DNA of 49,622 bases from a virus: positions 1 to 49,622 of the IMG/VR virus record IMGVR_UViG_3300009285_005341, one strand, 5' to 3'. Under the pieces are notes generated by a model, which ran no database searches, was not told the DNA's origin, and saw only the letters and a program-made list of their open reading frames with translations. The translations under genes and the position numbers were made by a program. Shown here one piece after another: positions 38,972 through 48,007 of the stretch (position 1 is its first letter; every line of letters begins with the position of its first letter).

Positions 38972-39151
38972 ATGTGGACTTACAAGTTTGGTAAAGAACT
39001 TGCAATTTTCATTGTCATAGCAGCAATGATACTTTTTGCTCTTGATGTGATATCTGATCAATTACTGTATGAGGGTTTCTTTTATGCCGGTGCATTATTA
39101 GTGGGATTTGTGATAGGTGTATTTAGTGCTTTATGGATCATGGAGGATTAA
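38972..39151 (+). CDS. Small two-helix membrane protein, holin candidate
   Basis: Protein of 59 residues with AAAGGAG nine bases upstream. Two hydrophobic segments (about 10-27: LAIFIVIAAMILFALDVI, and 34-56: FFYAGALLVGFVIGVFSALW) are joined by a short loop; the ends carry few charges. It fits a class II holin. Its last codons contain the GGAGG ribosome site for the lipoprotein gene that follows. Confidence 0.6.
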   Translation: MWTYKFGKELAIFIVIAAMILFALDVISDQLLYEGFFYAGALLVGFVIGVFSALWIMED

Positions 39152-39152
39152 G

Positions 39153-39392
39153 ATGAAATCATTGATACTTTTACTCATACTGTGTCTCTCTGGTTGCGCC
39201 ACAGGGAAAAGTAACATTGTTACTGATTACAAGGAAGTCGAAAATTGGGAGTATTTTACTCGTGATGATTCGTCTTATCTTGTGCACCAAGCAGAGCCAG
39301 CAAAGTACTGCATGATTATATCTGGCACTGCTGGCGAGAGAATAATACAAGAAATACAGTGGGAGGAGATTGTAAGATGCACAAGCAGGTAA
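39153..39392 (+). CDS. Small lipoprotein, possible outer spanin
   Basis: Protein of 79 residues; ATG at 39153 with GGAGG eight bases upstream. Signal MKSLILLLILCLSGCATGKS with lipobox LSGC, so it is lipidated at Cys15. The mature part is 65 residues. Position in the lysis cassette between holin-like and endolysin genes suggests an outer-membrane spanin subunit, although no partner inner spanin is certain; the coiled-coil protein at 38621 could serve. Overlaps the next gene by 16 bp. Confidence 0.55.
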   Translation: MKSLILLLILCLSGCATGKSNIVTDYKEVENWEYFTRDDSSYLVHQAEPAKYCMIISGTAGERIIQEIQWEEIVRCTSR

Positions 39393-39847
39393 CATGTATT
39401 AAGTGTGGAGAATGGACTTTTGACTCTGGTGACTGGTGTGTGTTTTGTGGGCCGTGTGAAGGCAGTTATACGCACAGATTAAAATGGCTGATTCCTGGAA
39501 TTATTTTTATGTTATTCTTGGCCGGCTGCGCGGCGCAATCGACGCGCTCCTTCGTGATCGATGGCGTGGGCCAGGACTTGTACATCCGGGATATCGGCGG
39601 GAATAACCAACAGGCGGGTACATCTCGCCAAGACGCCGACGTTGATCCTGGAATCGCGGGCAAGGGATTCCCCCATCTAATCCTTGGTGGCAACTCGCTG
39701 GCGGGATCAGATCACATTGAGATTCGCAATGTTGAGGGTAGTGTGGTGATTGACCGCGCCCTGGGCGGCAACCAGGGGATCGATCTACCGTTGGCGTTGG
39801 AGAAGTTGTTCACACCGGGGAATCCATTCGAGGAGAGACGTCGATGA
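39377..39847 (+). CDS. Chimeric zinc-knuckle plus lipoprotein-like protein
   Basis: Protein of 156 residues; GGAGGAG precedes the ATG at 39377. The N-terminal 35 residues carry CIKCGEW...CVFCGPC, a zinc knuckle. A hydrophobic stretch LIPGIIFMLFLAGCAAQ with a lipobox-like LAGC follows, then a polar Gly/Asn/Asp-rich domain. The DNA changes abruptly from AT-rich to GC-rich at about 39530, just at the lipobox, so the gene looks like a fusion of a resident ORF with an imported lipoprotein. Whether the internal lipobox is processed is unknown. Confidence 0.5.
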   Translation: MHKQVTCIKCGEWTFDSGDWCVFCGPCEGSYTHRLKWLIPGIIFMLFLAGCAAQSTRSFVIDGVGQDLYIRDIGGNNQQAGTSRQDADVDPGIAGKGFPHLILGGNSLAGSDHIEIRNVEGSVVIDRALGGNQGIDLPLALEKLFTPGNPFEERRR

Positions 39848-40071
39848 ATGAATCTTCTATTCGTGAGGGTAAGTCAGAAGCTATTGGTGCGTTTGGCTTA
39901 GCGCAATTCGTCTTTGGCATGATGGCTGGCGAAACTGACGCTTCGTTTAAGGTATGGCTGCTTTGCACTGGAGCACTGCTGGGCTTGGTAGCAGTGGGAA
40001 GTCGTCTTGTAATGAAGTTCAAACTTATTAACGGAAAGGGAGCTTCTAATGCAAAGGTTGACAGCGTTTGA
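39844..40071 (+). CDS. Small membrane protein near endolysin
   Basis: Protein of 75 residues starting in an ATGA overlap. Hydrophobic segments at about 16-29 (AFGLAQFVFGMMAG) and 37-55 (VWLLCTGALLGLVAVGSRL), and a basic C-terminus. Overlap of 23 bp with the endolysin gene suggests coupled expression; a holin or anti-holin is plausible. Confidence 0.55.
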   Translation: MNESSIREGKSEAIGAFGLAQFVFGMMAGETDASFKVWLLCTGALLGLVAVGSRLVMKFKLINGKGASNAKVDSV

Positions 40072-40504
40072 ACTGGCAAAGCGTTTTGTAGGCGTAAGGG
40101 AAGTCGTGGGAGCGGTGGCTAATCCACAAGTTATGGCAATGCTAAAATTAGATCAGTCATGGCCAGCCGACGATAGTGTTCCGTGGTGCTCTGCATTTGT
40201 CAACTACATTGCATGGCTATTGCAATTGCCAAGATCTAAGAGCTTGAGAGCCAGGTCCTGGTTGTCAGTAGGTAGATCCATAGATTTAAATGCTGCCTTA
40301 CCGGAGTTCGATATTGTGATCCTTTCACGAGGGACAGGGAAGCAGCCAGGGCCATCTGTGATTGACGCTCCTGGGCATGTAGGTTTTTATGTTTGTCATG
40401 ACGATAAAAAGATTTCTATTCTTGGTGGAAATCAGCGTGATTCAGTAAGTACGACAAAATTTCCGATAAGTAGAATTCTTGGCCTAAGAAGGCTTATTGG
40501 ATAA
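40049..40504 (+). CDS. Endolysin, TIGR02594-type NlpC/P60-CHAP peptidase
   Basis: Protein of 151 residues, the usual size. Catalytic Cys47 in VPWCSAFVNYIAWLL, SLRARSWLSVG, PEFDIVILSRG, catalytic His110 in GHVGFYV, and the third residue Asn128 in ILGGNQRDSV, ending ILGLRRL, match this peptidoglycan endopeptidase family. There is no signal peptide, so release depends on a holin, as encoded nearby. The stop codon is directly followed by palindrome copy 10. Confidence 0.85.
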   Translation: MQRLTAFELAKRFVGVREVVGAVANPQVMAMLKLDQSWPADDSVPWCSAFVNYIAWLLQLPRSKSLRARSWLSVGRSIDLNAALPEFDIVILSRGTGKQPGPSVIDAPGHVGFYVCHDDKKISILGGNQRDSVSTTKFPISRILGLRRLIG

Positions 40505-40530
40505 GCATGGTACAAATTTGTACCTTGCTT
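40503..40530. repeat. Palindrome copy 10
   Basis: AAGCATGG / core / CCTTGCTT with one T:T mismatch. It overlaps the TAA of the endolysin gene and lies 16 bp before the ATG at 40547. Confidence 0.85.
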
Positions 40531-40546
40531 CAAAAAGGAAATACTA

Positions 40547-41596
40547 ATGAAAAAGTTGCTATTGTCGCTTATGGTTGTAATGTGCAGTGTTTCGTGTAGC
40601 TTTGCACAAACATTCTCCAACAAGCTAACAAGCTATGACATAGCTATCTATCATGTCGATGCGTGTAGGAAGTTGTTGCTTACACTATCGGCTATAACTA
40701 ACAACGTGGTAGATATTTGTCTGTGGCTGGACCCTCCTGATGGTTATAGAGGTATCGAGATTGAGCTGCTTGAGATTCAAGCTGGGTATGAATCTACACG
40801 ACAGTTCTATCCGCGTGGCTACGACATTATGGATGCTTTCGATAGCTCTTATGCGGCTGATCAAATAAGAGTACCGACTGGCACTGGTTCTTGGAAAACA
40901 GTAGTGTCTGTAATAAGTGACACTCTTGCTGTGGTTGATAGCAATTGGGCAGCATCACTAACTGACGAACTCTACACTATATCTCGACAACGGTTGTTGG
41001 CTCAAGCATTGACTGGCACTCGTACTAATGAGTTGCAAGCTCCTGGTACTGGAAGGGCAACTATCTACGATGGGTCTAATGTTGTAGTCGGTACTGGAAC
41101 TAAGTTTTTGACGCAGTTAAGGGATTCGAGGCGTAGTGGAGGTATTGGCAATGCGTTACGGTGGGCTGCAGTAATGGAGCTTAGCTCTATGCAGCTTGTT
41201 ATTGAGAATGTGGCTGACATAGCTGACGTTACTTATGGCTTGTATTTACAACTGCCTGAGCCGATGGTTGATATCGATTCGTTGACTAGTGGCATAGTTA
41301 TAAAGATGCCTACAACGTTAGCTGGCAGTAGCGCAAAGGATTTATCTACAGTATACAACGATATAAACGATGCGTTGTATCGGCTAGATGATTTACGGAC
41401 TGCTGTTGAGAATGCAAGGGATTTCTATAGGGCAGCCAGGAATGTAGTTGATGTAGATGTGCTGGATGCTGCTGTGGATGTTCTAATGCACGCGACGGGA
41501 GCTGCTCCATTAAATACAGCGCTTGCACACTCGTTAAGAATGGATGTAATTGATAGATTACTTCGTTTGCAACTTAACACAAGGGATTTTAAATAA
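40547..41596 (+). CDS. Exported protein in a single-gene palindrome-bounded cassette
   Basis: Protein of 349 residues with AAAAGGAA before the start. Sec signal peptide MKKLLLSLMVVMCSVSCSFA, cut before QTF; an alternative lipobox is imperfect (SVSC). The mature part is helical, with a Gly-rich middle and no recognised domain. It lies alone between palindrome copies 10 and 11, splitting endolysin from terminase, which looks like a moron insertion. As an exported non-lysis protein it may alter the host surface or exclude other phages. Function unknown. Confidence 0.6.
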   Translation: MKKLLLSLMVVMCSVSCSFAQTFSNKLTSYDIAIYHVDACRKLLLTLSAITNNVVDICLWLDPPDGYRGIEIELLEIQAGYESTRQFYPRGYDIMDAFDSSYAADQIRVPTGTGSWKTVVSVISDTLAVVDSNWAASLTDELYTISRQRLLAQALTGTRTNELQAPGTGRATIYDGSNVVVGTGTKFLTQLRDSRRSGGIGNALRWAAVMELSSMQLVIENVADIADVTYGLYLQLPEPMVDIDSLTSGIVIKMPTTLAGSSAKDLSTVYNDINDALYRLDDLRTAVENARDFYRAARNVVDVDVLDAAVDVLMHATGAAPLNTALAHSLRMDVIDRLLRLQLNTRDFK

Positions 41597-41622
41597 GCAA
41601 AGTACAAATTTGTACCATGCTT
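41595..41622. repeat. Palindrome copy 11
   Basis: AAGCAAAG / TACAAATTTGTA / CCATGCTT, the same variant as copy 9. It overlaps the TAA of the exported protein gene and lies 10 bp before the ATG of the terminase gene. Confidence 0.85.
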
Positions 41623-41632
41623 TGGAACCAAA

Positions 41633-43174
41633 ATGACTACATTACCTATTGAAGCTCGCCATAGACTTTCTGACATTATGTTTCAATGTCGTAATAGTAC
41701 TAAAGCTATGGCATTGCGATTCTTCCCGCACCATTTTAACCGACAGTTTGAGGTTGGACATGATGCTATATTTAACACTATAGATTCTGACAGCCAATTG
41801 ATAGCTATAGCTGCACCGCGAGGAATTGGCAAGACGACAATTACAACGATACCATTTATATCTAGACATATCTTGTTTGGGCTGTCGCATTATGTACTTG
41901 TAGTTGGTGCTAGCCAGGACGCCGCGATGGAGCAGACAGAGTCATTAAAGAATGAGTTACTTAACAACGACGACATATGTCGTTTGTTTGGTAGTGTAAA
42001 GTCAAGTACGTTTGCTCAAACGCATTGGGATATAGAGGTTGGAAAAGATCATATAGGGCGCCCTCATCACATGGCGAGGGTGATGCCTGTAGGGCCGTGG
42101 CAGAAGATTCGCGGCAGAAAATTCTTTCATTATCGGCCAGATCTACTTGTGGTAGATGATCTGGAGAATGACGAAAATGTTGATAGTGAAGATCAGAGAC
42201 ACAAATTAGAGTTCTGGTTTAATGCAGCTTTGCGCAATTCAGTTGATCGTGGAAGTCCGTTCTGGAAGCTAGTAATGATCGGTACTATTCTACATCACGA
42301 TTCGTTGTTGGCTAATATAGTCATTGATGAGAAGCTGCGGTATAGATTCTGGACTAAGTTGCGCTTAAGTATCTGCACTAATGAGTACAAGTCGTTGTGG
42401 CCTAAGTTTATCTCTGATGATGCTGTGATGCGCTTGGTTGAAGAGCATAGACATCGAGATGCAATGGCTCAATTCGGTCGTGAGTACATGAATGAGCCTG
42501 TACCTGACGAAGAGAGAAAGTTTCGCAGGGAGTATTTTAAGTATTATAATGCAGACGAACTAAATCTTAATGCGAATCCAAATGTTGTATCGGCTGTACT
42601 AATGGACCCAGCTAAGACTATCTCACAAGGTTCATGCTATACTGCTGTAATATGTGTTGGAGTTGACTGTTCGTCAGGACGTATTTATGTAAGAGAAGTT
42701 TCCAAAGGAAAAATGTCGCCTGATGATCAGATACACGAAGCCTTGTCTATGGTAATGCGTAATAAAGCTAGAATTTTGGCTGTTGAGGTGACTAGCTTGA
42801 ATGAATTCATAACACATCCTATTTACAACGAGCTCAGCCGAATACGCTTGCCTCTTGAAGTGCTGGAAATTAAGCCAAGAGACAAGAAAGAGAAACGTTC
42901 CGGCGGATTGGTACCTTACTACAAGCAAGGCTTTGTTTATCACAACGACAACGGTTGCTGCAAAAATCTTGAGGACAATCTTGTTAACTGGCCACGTCCG
43001 TCTGACTGGGACTCAATTGATGCTCTTGGCAATATAATACCTGCTATGGAGCAAGGACGTGTATACTTCTATCCACCTGCATTGGATGAAGGTTCGCCTG
43101 ATAGTGAGTACGAGTCTTTGTATAAGAAGCAGTTGGAAGAAGACGGAGAGATCAATTTCAGAGGGGTCATCTAA
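41633..43174 (+). CDS. terL: Terminase large subunit
   Basis: DNA-packaging ATPase and nuclease of 513 residues. Walker A APRGIGKTT (residues 61-69), Walker B LLVVDDLE (171-178) and a coupling-motif-like MIGTILHHDS form the motor. The RNase H-like nuclease domain is in the C-terminal half, with acidic residues in VLMDPAKT (about 324), LAVEVTSLN (about 383) and DSIDALGN (about 465). It works with the portal encoded immediately downstream (TAATG junction at 43172-43176). The ribosome site is weak (GGAACC), so expression may rely on the palindrome-linked leader. Confidence 0.9.
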   Translation: MTTLPIEARHRLSDIMFQCRNSTKAMALRFFPHHFNRQFEVGHDAIFNTIDSDSQLIAIAAPRGIGKTTITTIPFISRHILFGLSHYVLVVGASQDAAMEQTESLKNELLNNDDICRLFGSVKSSTFAQTHWDIEVGKDHIGRPHHMARVMPVGPWQKIRGRKFFHYRPDLLVVDDLENDENVDSEDQRHKLEFWFNAALRNSVDRGSPFWKLVMIGTILHHDSLLANIVIDEKLRYRFWTKLRLSICTNEYKSLWPKFISDDAVMRLVEEHRHRDAMAQFGREYMNEPVPDEERKFRREYFKYYNADELNLNANPNVVSAVLMDPAKTISQGSCYTAVICVGVDCSSGRIYVREVSKGKMSPDDQIHEALSMVMRNKARILAVEVTSLNEFITHPIYNELSRIRLPLEVLEIKPRDKKEKRSGGLVPYYKQGFVYHNDNGCCKNLEDNLVNWPRPSDWDSIDALGNIIPAMEQGRVYFYPPALDEGSPDSEYESLYKKQLEEDGEINFRGVI

Positions 43175-45147
43175 TGCCTGCTATACTACACACTTCTACG
43201 TTTGACACGGCTATAGTAAAGCGCAATGATCAGTCGCTACGTGATAGTAATTATCACTATCGATATCCATATAACAAGAATCTTAAGCCGGGGACGGAGT
43301 TTCATGATAGCATACGTAACCGACTGATGGCACGTGCACTGTCCAGTCGTAATGTTATTCAGAATAGGTTCGAGAGTTGGAATCGAATAGACGAAACATT
43401 GACAGCTTACATCCCGATGGACGAGCATGAGAGCAAGTTGAAGAGCAAGGACAGCCGTACACCTGTATCTATTGTAGTGCCTATAACTTATGCTGTACGA
43501 GAGACATTACTGACTTACTTGGCTGCGGCATTTCTTAATAATCCTATATTTCGTTATAGCGGTGCTGGACCTGAGGACACAATAGGTGCAATGTTGCTAG
43601 AGCGGGTTGTTGATCTGCAATGCCGTCGTTCTAAGGTAGCACTAGATCTTTATGTCTTATGGAGTGATGCGTTGACTTACGGTTTCGGTGCTGCTGTGCC
43701 TGCATGGTATGTCAAGCGTGGTGTTCGAACGCGTGCTGTCAAGTCCTACACCTATGACAACCTTAATCAGCATATGTATAGTATGACACCTACTGAATCT
43801 AGTAATAGAGTCCGCTATGAAACTGTGATCTTTGAAGGTAATCGACTGGACGTAATAGATCCTTACATGGCCTTGCCTGATCCTAATGTTCCTATTCATA
43901 AAGCTTCAAGTGGAGAGTATTTTGGGTGGGTTGATAGAACTAATCAGTTCGATATTTTGAGGGAGGAGATTGACAATCCTAAGTGGTTTAATGGTAAGTA
44001 TCTAAAGCATATTGATGGTAGGAGCGTGCTGTACGATACCGATCCAAGCGAGCGCAATAAGTTTAAATTGCCTAGGGTTTATGATGACACTCTACGTCCA
44101 GTCGATATTCTCTATATGTATGTCGATCTGATACCAAGTGAGTGGAAGTTGACACGTAGTGAGTATCCAGAGAAGTGGCTATTTGGCTTGGCTGGAGATG
44201 GCGTAATAGTGCATATGACTAGATGGGACACTGATTTTGACTTGTTTCCTGTAGTGACAATGGCACCTGACTTTGACGGTCATAGTATAGCGCCGTTATC
44301 ACGGCTTGAAGTGGTAGCTGGATTGCAGGAATTTGCCAACTTCAAGATCAACAGTCAGATAGCTAATGTTCGACGTGCTATTAACAACGTGCTATTAGTT
44401 GATCCTATGCTAGTCAACATGAACGATGTACTTAATCCTAATGCTGAAGGCGTTATTCGACTTAGACCATCAGTATGGGGAAGGGGAATTGAGAATGCTG
44501 TCACACAGTTGAAAGTAACTGATGTTACACAGAATAACTTGCCTGATGCATTAGCTTTAATGGAGCTTGTCAATCGTGTATCTGGCGCTGTAGACTCGCT
44601 GCAAGGTGTAAGGCGTAGTGGCAGTGAGCGTGTTACTGCCACTGAGGCTGCTGGTGATAGAACTGGAGCGTTGTCACGGCTTGAACGTATGGCTAGGATT
44701 TGCTCTATTATGGGAATGCAAGACATAGCACAGATATTTGCGCTGAACACTCAACAGTTTGCAGACTTGCCACAGTACGTAAAAGCATCTACTGGTAGGG
44801 AAGCTGAAATTTTACGCATGGCGTACGGTGGCGAAGATTCTATTTACACAGAGCCAGATGATTTGCTTGTAGACTACGACGTAGTTGTAGGTGACGGGTC
44901 ATCGCCTACTACTGGTGATGTAAATTCACAGATAACGTTGTTTCAAATAGCAGCTACAGACCCTGAAATTAGACAGGAAGTTGATATTGTAAAGATGTTT
45001 TTTCAGATTAGTCAAATGTCTGGCAATCGTAACGTTCAGGATATTCTTAGAACATCTTACAAAGCTAAGGCTCAGCCACAAAGCCAAATTGATAGCGGAG
45101 TTGAGAGTGGTAACCTTGTACCTATTGGAGATATGGTAAATGGGTAA
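43174..45147 (+). CDS. Portal protein
   Basis: Protein of 657 residues, the length usual for short-tailed phage portals, placed between TerL and scaffold. It has the RNRLMARALSSRNVIQNRF N-terminus, a conserved wing with VVPITYAVRETLLTYLAAAF, a stretch with FDVTMAPDFDGHSIAPLSR-type pattern (TVT/VTMAPD...), and the GVRRSGSERVTATEAAGDR motif near residue 490 that precedes the long crown helix in SU10/T7-type portals. It forms the dodecameric ring through which DNA enters and leaves. Confidence 0.85.
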   Translation: MPAILHTSTFDTAIVKRNDQSLRDSNYHYRYPYNKNLKPGTEFHDSIRNRLMARALSSRNVIQNRFESWNRIDETLTAYIPMDEHESKLKSKDSRTPVSIVVPITYAVRETLLTYLAAAFLNNPIFRYSGAGPEDTIGAMLLERVVDLQCRRSKVALDLYVLWSDALTYGFGAAVPAWYVKRGVRTRAVKSYTYDNLNQHMYSMTPTESSNRVRYETVIFEGNRLDVIDPYMALPDPNVPIHKASSGEYFGWVDRTNQFDILREEIDNPKWFNGKYLKHIDGRSVLYDTDPSERNKFKLPRVYDDTLRPVDILYMYVDLIPSEWKLTRSEYPEKWLFGLAGDGVIVHMTRWDTDFDLFPVVTMAPDFDGHSIAPLSRLEVVAGLQEFANFKINSQIANVRRAINNVLLVDPMLVNMNDVLNPNAEGVIRLRPSVWGRGIENAVTQLKVTDVTQNNLPDALALMELVNRVSGAVDSLQGVRRSGSERVTATEAAGDRTGALSRLERMARICSIMGMQDIAQIFALNTQQFADLPQYVKASTGREAEILRMAYGGEDSIYTEPDDLLVDYDVVVGDGSSPTTGDVNSQITLFQIAATDPEIRQEVDIVKMFFQISQMSGNRNVQDILRTSYKAKAQPQSQIDSGVESGNLVPIGDMVNG

Positions 45148-45472
45148 CGATGCTGATAACATGATGGTGTCCGAAGCTGCTGACTTTGAAGCATTGCTGG
45201 AAAGCTGTGTATGGGCTGATATGTTGTCTAGAATTAATGAAAGTATTGTTTTTAATTCTGAAGTTACGCATTCGTCTAGTGACATGTTGGAAATAAAGTA
45301 CGCTCAGGGTGCTATAGCAGCGCTACGGAGCGTTCAAAACTTGCCTAATATATTAAAAGAGCTGGCTGAGAGTCAGCTTGGAAGGGAAGACTCTAATGAA
45401 GGATCAAACACCCGTGAACACACCCACGGACATCGCAGGCGTATTAGGCCTAAGCGGGAACCGTGGGAGTGA
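45140..45472 (+). CDS. Small protein between portal and scaffold
   Basis: Protein of 110 residues overlapping the portal end by 8 bp and the scaffold start by 77 bp. The helical N-terminal 75 residues (EALLESCVWADMLSRINESI; AQGAIAALRSVQNLPNILKE) look like a real small protein. The His/Arg-rich C-terminus lies in the overlap. Similar small genes sit between portal and scaffold in other phages; role unknown. Confidence 0.55.
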   Translation: MGNDADNMMVSEAADFEALLESCVWADMLSRINESIVFNSEVTHSSSDMLEIKYAQGAIAALRSVQNLPNILKELAESQLGREDSNEGSNTREHTHGHRRRIRPKREPWE

Positions 45473-46292
45473 GATAGACAGTGCTAGTGCAGCTGGTGCT
45501 GACGAGCAAGCTGAGGTCGACACGCAGGAAGACGTTGACATTGACTATGGCGACGGTAATAAAGAAGTTCAGGCGGAAGATGAGGACACAGTTGACACTG
45601 AAGAGCCTCCTGAGCCTGACGAAGACGCTAACGAGCGGCTAACTAATCAGATCCTCTATGAGCAGATCCAGGCGCTTGGACGCCAGCTATCTGACATGCA
45701 GGCAGCGCAGCAAACTGCAGCGCAGAAGTCTACAGAGCCAAAACCTGAGCCTGTAGTAGAGCCTGAATTGATAGCATTTGCGACTGACGAAGAGGCAGAA
45801 GGTTTAGCCGCGGCTGATCCGGCCGTAGTCAATGCACTGCTGAACAAGGTCTATCGACATGCTGTCGAAACTGCACGGCAACAGCTGAGAGTTGAAGCAC
45901 CAAAGATTGCTGCGGAGCAAGCTGCACGACGAGAGTCGGAAGCTGAAATTCGTCGCAAGTTTTGGGCTGCACAGCAGGATCTGTTCGTGGGTGTAGCGCC
46001 GGAAGCTGTTCAACAACGTGAAGTTGCGGTCACTGCAATAGCATCTCAGGTATCCAGCGAAAGACCCGAGCTGAGCATCGATGAGCTTATCAAAGAAGTT
46101 AATCGACGCGGAAGGATGGCTTTTGGCATTGCTGAAAAGAAGGGAGGCGAGCAGCAGCACCGGCGCAATCGGCCTGGACCGCAGTTCCGAAAGCGACCAC
46201 CAGCTACTCGACCTCAGAAACAAGACAAAGCACCTCAGATGACAGATCAAGAAAGGATTCTGACATCAGGGAAAGGATATAGAAAGCTATGA
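45396..46292 (+). CDS. Capsid scaffolding protein
   Basis: Protein of 298 residues; GGAAGGGAAG before the ATG at 45396 fixes the start. It is acidic and disordered at the N-terminus (Asp/Glu-rich 30-80), then a Gln/Ala coil (QIQALGRQLSDMQAAQQTAA), then a helical region and a basic C-terminus (KRPPATRPQKQDK) that would bind the capsid protein. The composition and the position before the major capsid gene are typical of scaffolds. Its stop overlaps the next start (ATGA). Confidence 0.75.
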   Translation: MKDQTPVNTPTDIAGVLGLSGNRGSEIDSASAAGADEQAEVDTQEDVDIDYGDGNKEVQAEDEDTVDTEEPPEPDEDANERLTNQILYEQIQALGRQLSDMQAAQQTAAQKSTEPKPEPVVEPELIAFATDEEAEGLAAADPAVVNALLNKVYRHAVETARQQLRVEAPKIAAEQAARRESEAEIRRKFWAAQQDLFVGVAPEAVQQREVAVTAIASQVSSERPELSIDELIKEVNRRGRMAFGIAEKKGGEQQHRRNRPGPQFRKRPPATRPQKQDKAPQMTDQERILTSGKGYRKL

Positions 46293-46651
46293 CTGACCAA
46301 GCTGGAAGAGCTCAAAGCCTAGAAATTGCTCCTGTAAATAGGATAGTTCCTATTGGTGCAGCTTATGTAATGAAGGGCTTTGAAACAACATTACTTTTAA
46401 CTGGAGCTGTCGCGTATACTGTTACTATACCTACGCTATCGCGAGCTGCTGGAAAGTTTTTCTCGTTTCGTGGCTCTGCTGGGCTAGCTGCTTCTGTAAC
46501 TATTGCAGCACCTGATAGCCCGGCTGGATGGGCGAATGGAACGATTAGTGCTACAACTGATCGTTTGACACTGTACTGCGACGGAATTGAGTGGTTCGAG
46601 ATAATCGACACTGGCACGAACATCGCGCTAGGTGGACCTGGAGGTGATTAA
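46289..46651 (+). CDS. Small head protein, possible decoration protein
   Basis: Protein of 120 residues, beta-rich (TTLLLTGAVAYTVTIPTLSR; KFFSFRGSAGLAASVTIAAP), ending in Gly-rich GGPGGD two bases before the capsid ATG. It resembles phage DUF2190-like or decoration proteins in size and place. A head-stabilising or spike role is inferred from position. Confidence 0.55.
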   Translation: MTDQAGRAQSLEIAPVNRIVPIGAAYVMKGFETTLLLTGAVAYTVTIPTLSRAAGKFFSFRGSAGLAASVTIAAPDSPAGWANGTISATTDRLTLYCDGIEWFEIIDTGTNIALGGPGGD

Positions 46652-46653
46652 TT

Positions 46654-47997
46654 ATGGTTGATAACCCTATACAAGGAATGGTAGGCTACGCAGATTTTGT
46701 TGAAAACGAACTTCCAGGAGATTGGCGTTCTGGACTTCTACGTCAGGAACCTGCAGGAGACGCGCCGTTGACTGCATTGACAGCACTGATGCCGTCAACG
46801 AGTGTTTCAGACCCCATCTATCATTGGTGGACCAAAGATCTGTTTTCACAAAGAGCTGCCGTGACAGGACTGTTTACAGATCCAGCTGGTGTTAATGCAT
46901 ATGCTGGTGGTGGAGTTGCAAATGACCACCTTTTCATTGGCTGCGCTCAAGCTGATGCTGGACAGTTTCGGCATGGACATCAGATTGCACTTAGGTACAC
47001 TGAAGATCCATCGCTTGACGTTACTGCGAAGATTGTCGGTGCGCCAATTCTGCAAGGTGCAAACACCAAGATTCCTATATTGCTTATGGAAGATGATAAC
47101 AACAGCAAGATTGCGGGTAATGATTTGCAGCTTGCTGATGCTATGCTTATTATAGGCAATATGAATCCGCATGGATCGTTGCGTCCTGAGTCGATTGTAT
47201 ATAAGTCGACTAGTGTGCTTAATTACACACAGATCTTCCGCAACCCGATTGATCTAACGCGACACAAACGCAAAGCCAGGACTCGTTCTGTTAATCCGTA
47301 CGATGAAGCACGTAAAGATGCATTCATTGAGCACTCTATTGAGATTGAGAAAGCATTGATCTGGGGTGAGCAGTGGTATGACTCCAACGGCACTTACTCA
47401 TACAATGGGCAGCCTGAGTCGGCAATGCGTGGTATCGTTAACTGGATCAAAGCGTTGGCGAGTGACAATCATGCATACTTCAATCTTGAAACTGATGAAG
47501 ATTACATCGGTAAGACATGGGCTGCGGCTGGCTATCAATGGCTAGTTGATCAGATGGAGAAGACTTTTAAGTGGACTGGTGGTACTGGCAGCAAGTTGGT
47601 TTACTGCGGTACTGGTGCACTAAAAGCGCTAACCAGGCTAGCTGAGATGCATCCAAATTCAGCTATATCAATCGAATCTGGGCAGATGGAATTCGGTATT
47701 AATATCCGAAAACTGATTTCACCGTTTGGCATCTGGAATCTTCAGACACATCCGTTGTTTAGCCATGAAGTCACTAACACTAACAACATGCTTGTAGTCG
47801 AGCCGAAAAATCTGGAGTATGTTTACTACGAAGGTTTTGATACTCACTATGTACCACAAAAGGGTGAGCAAGGCGAAGGTGGTAAGGACGGGTTGTCGGA
47901 GGAGTTCATAACGGAGTGCGGAATCAAGTTGTTCTTCCCCAACACTTTTGGGTACTTTGGTGGAGTTGGCTTGAATAACGTACTAGTACCAGCGTAA
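46654..47997 (+). CDS. Major capsid protein, SU10/DUF5309-like
   Basis: Protein of 447 residues. The sequence features expected of an HK97-fold SU10-type capsid protein are present: a short N-arm, a spine helix region, RNPIDLTRHKRKARTRSV, and EIEKALIWGEQWYDSNGTYS, where E-x-A-L-I-WG is characteristic. The C-terminal strand has FITECGIKLFFPNTFGYFGG. It is flanked by scaffold and connector genes as expected. A GGAGGTGATT ribosome site lies at the end of the preceding gene. Confidence 0.85.
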   Translation: MVDNPIQGMVGYADFVENELPGDWRSGLLRQEPAGDAPLTALTALMPSTSVSDPIYHWWTKDLFSQRAAVTGLFTDPAGVNAYAGGGVANDHLFIGCAQADAGQFRHGHQIALRYTEDPSLDVTAKIVGAPILQGANTKIPILLMEDDNNSKIAGNDLQLADAMLIIGNMNPHGSLRPESIVYKSTSVLNYTQIFRNPIDLTRHKRKARTRSVNPYDEARKDAFIEHSIEIEKALIWGEQWYDSNGTYSYNGQPESAMRGIVNWIKALASDNHAYFNLETDEDYIGKTWAAAGYQWLVDQMEKTFKWTGGTGSKLVYCGTGALKALTRLAEMHPNSAISIESGQMEFGINIRKLISPFGIWNLQTHPLFSHEVTNTNNMLVVEPKNLEYVYYEGFDTHYVPQKGEQGEGGKDGLSEEFITECGIKLFFPNTFGYFGGVGLNNVLVPA

Positions 47998-48007
47998 GGA
48001 GGTAGCT

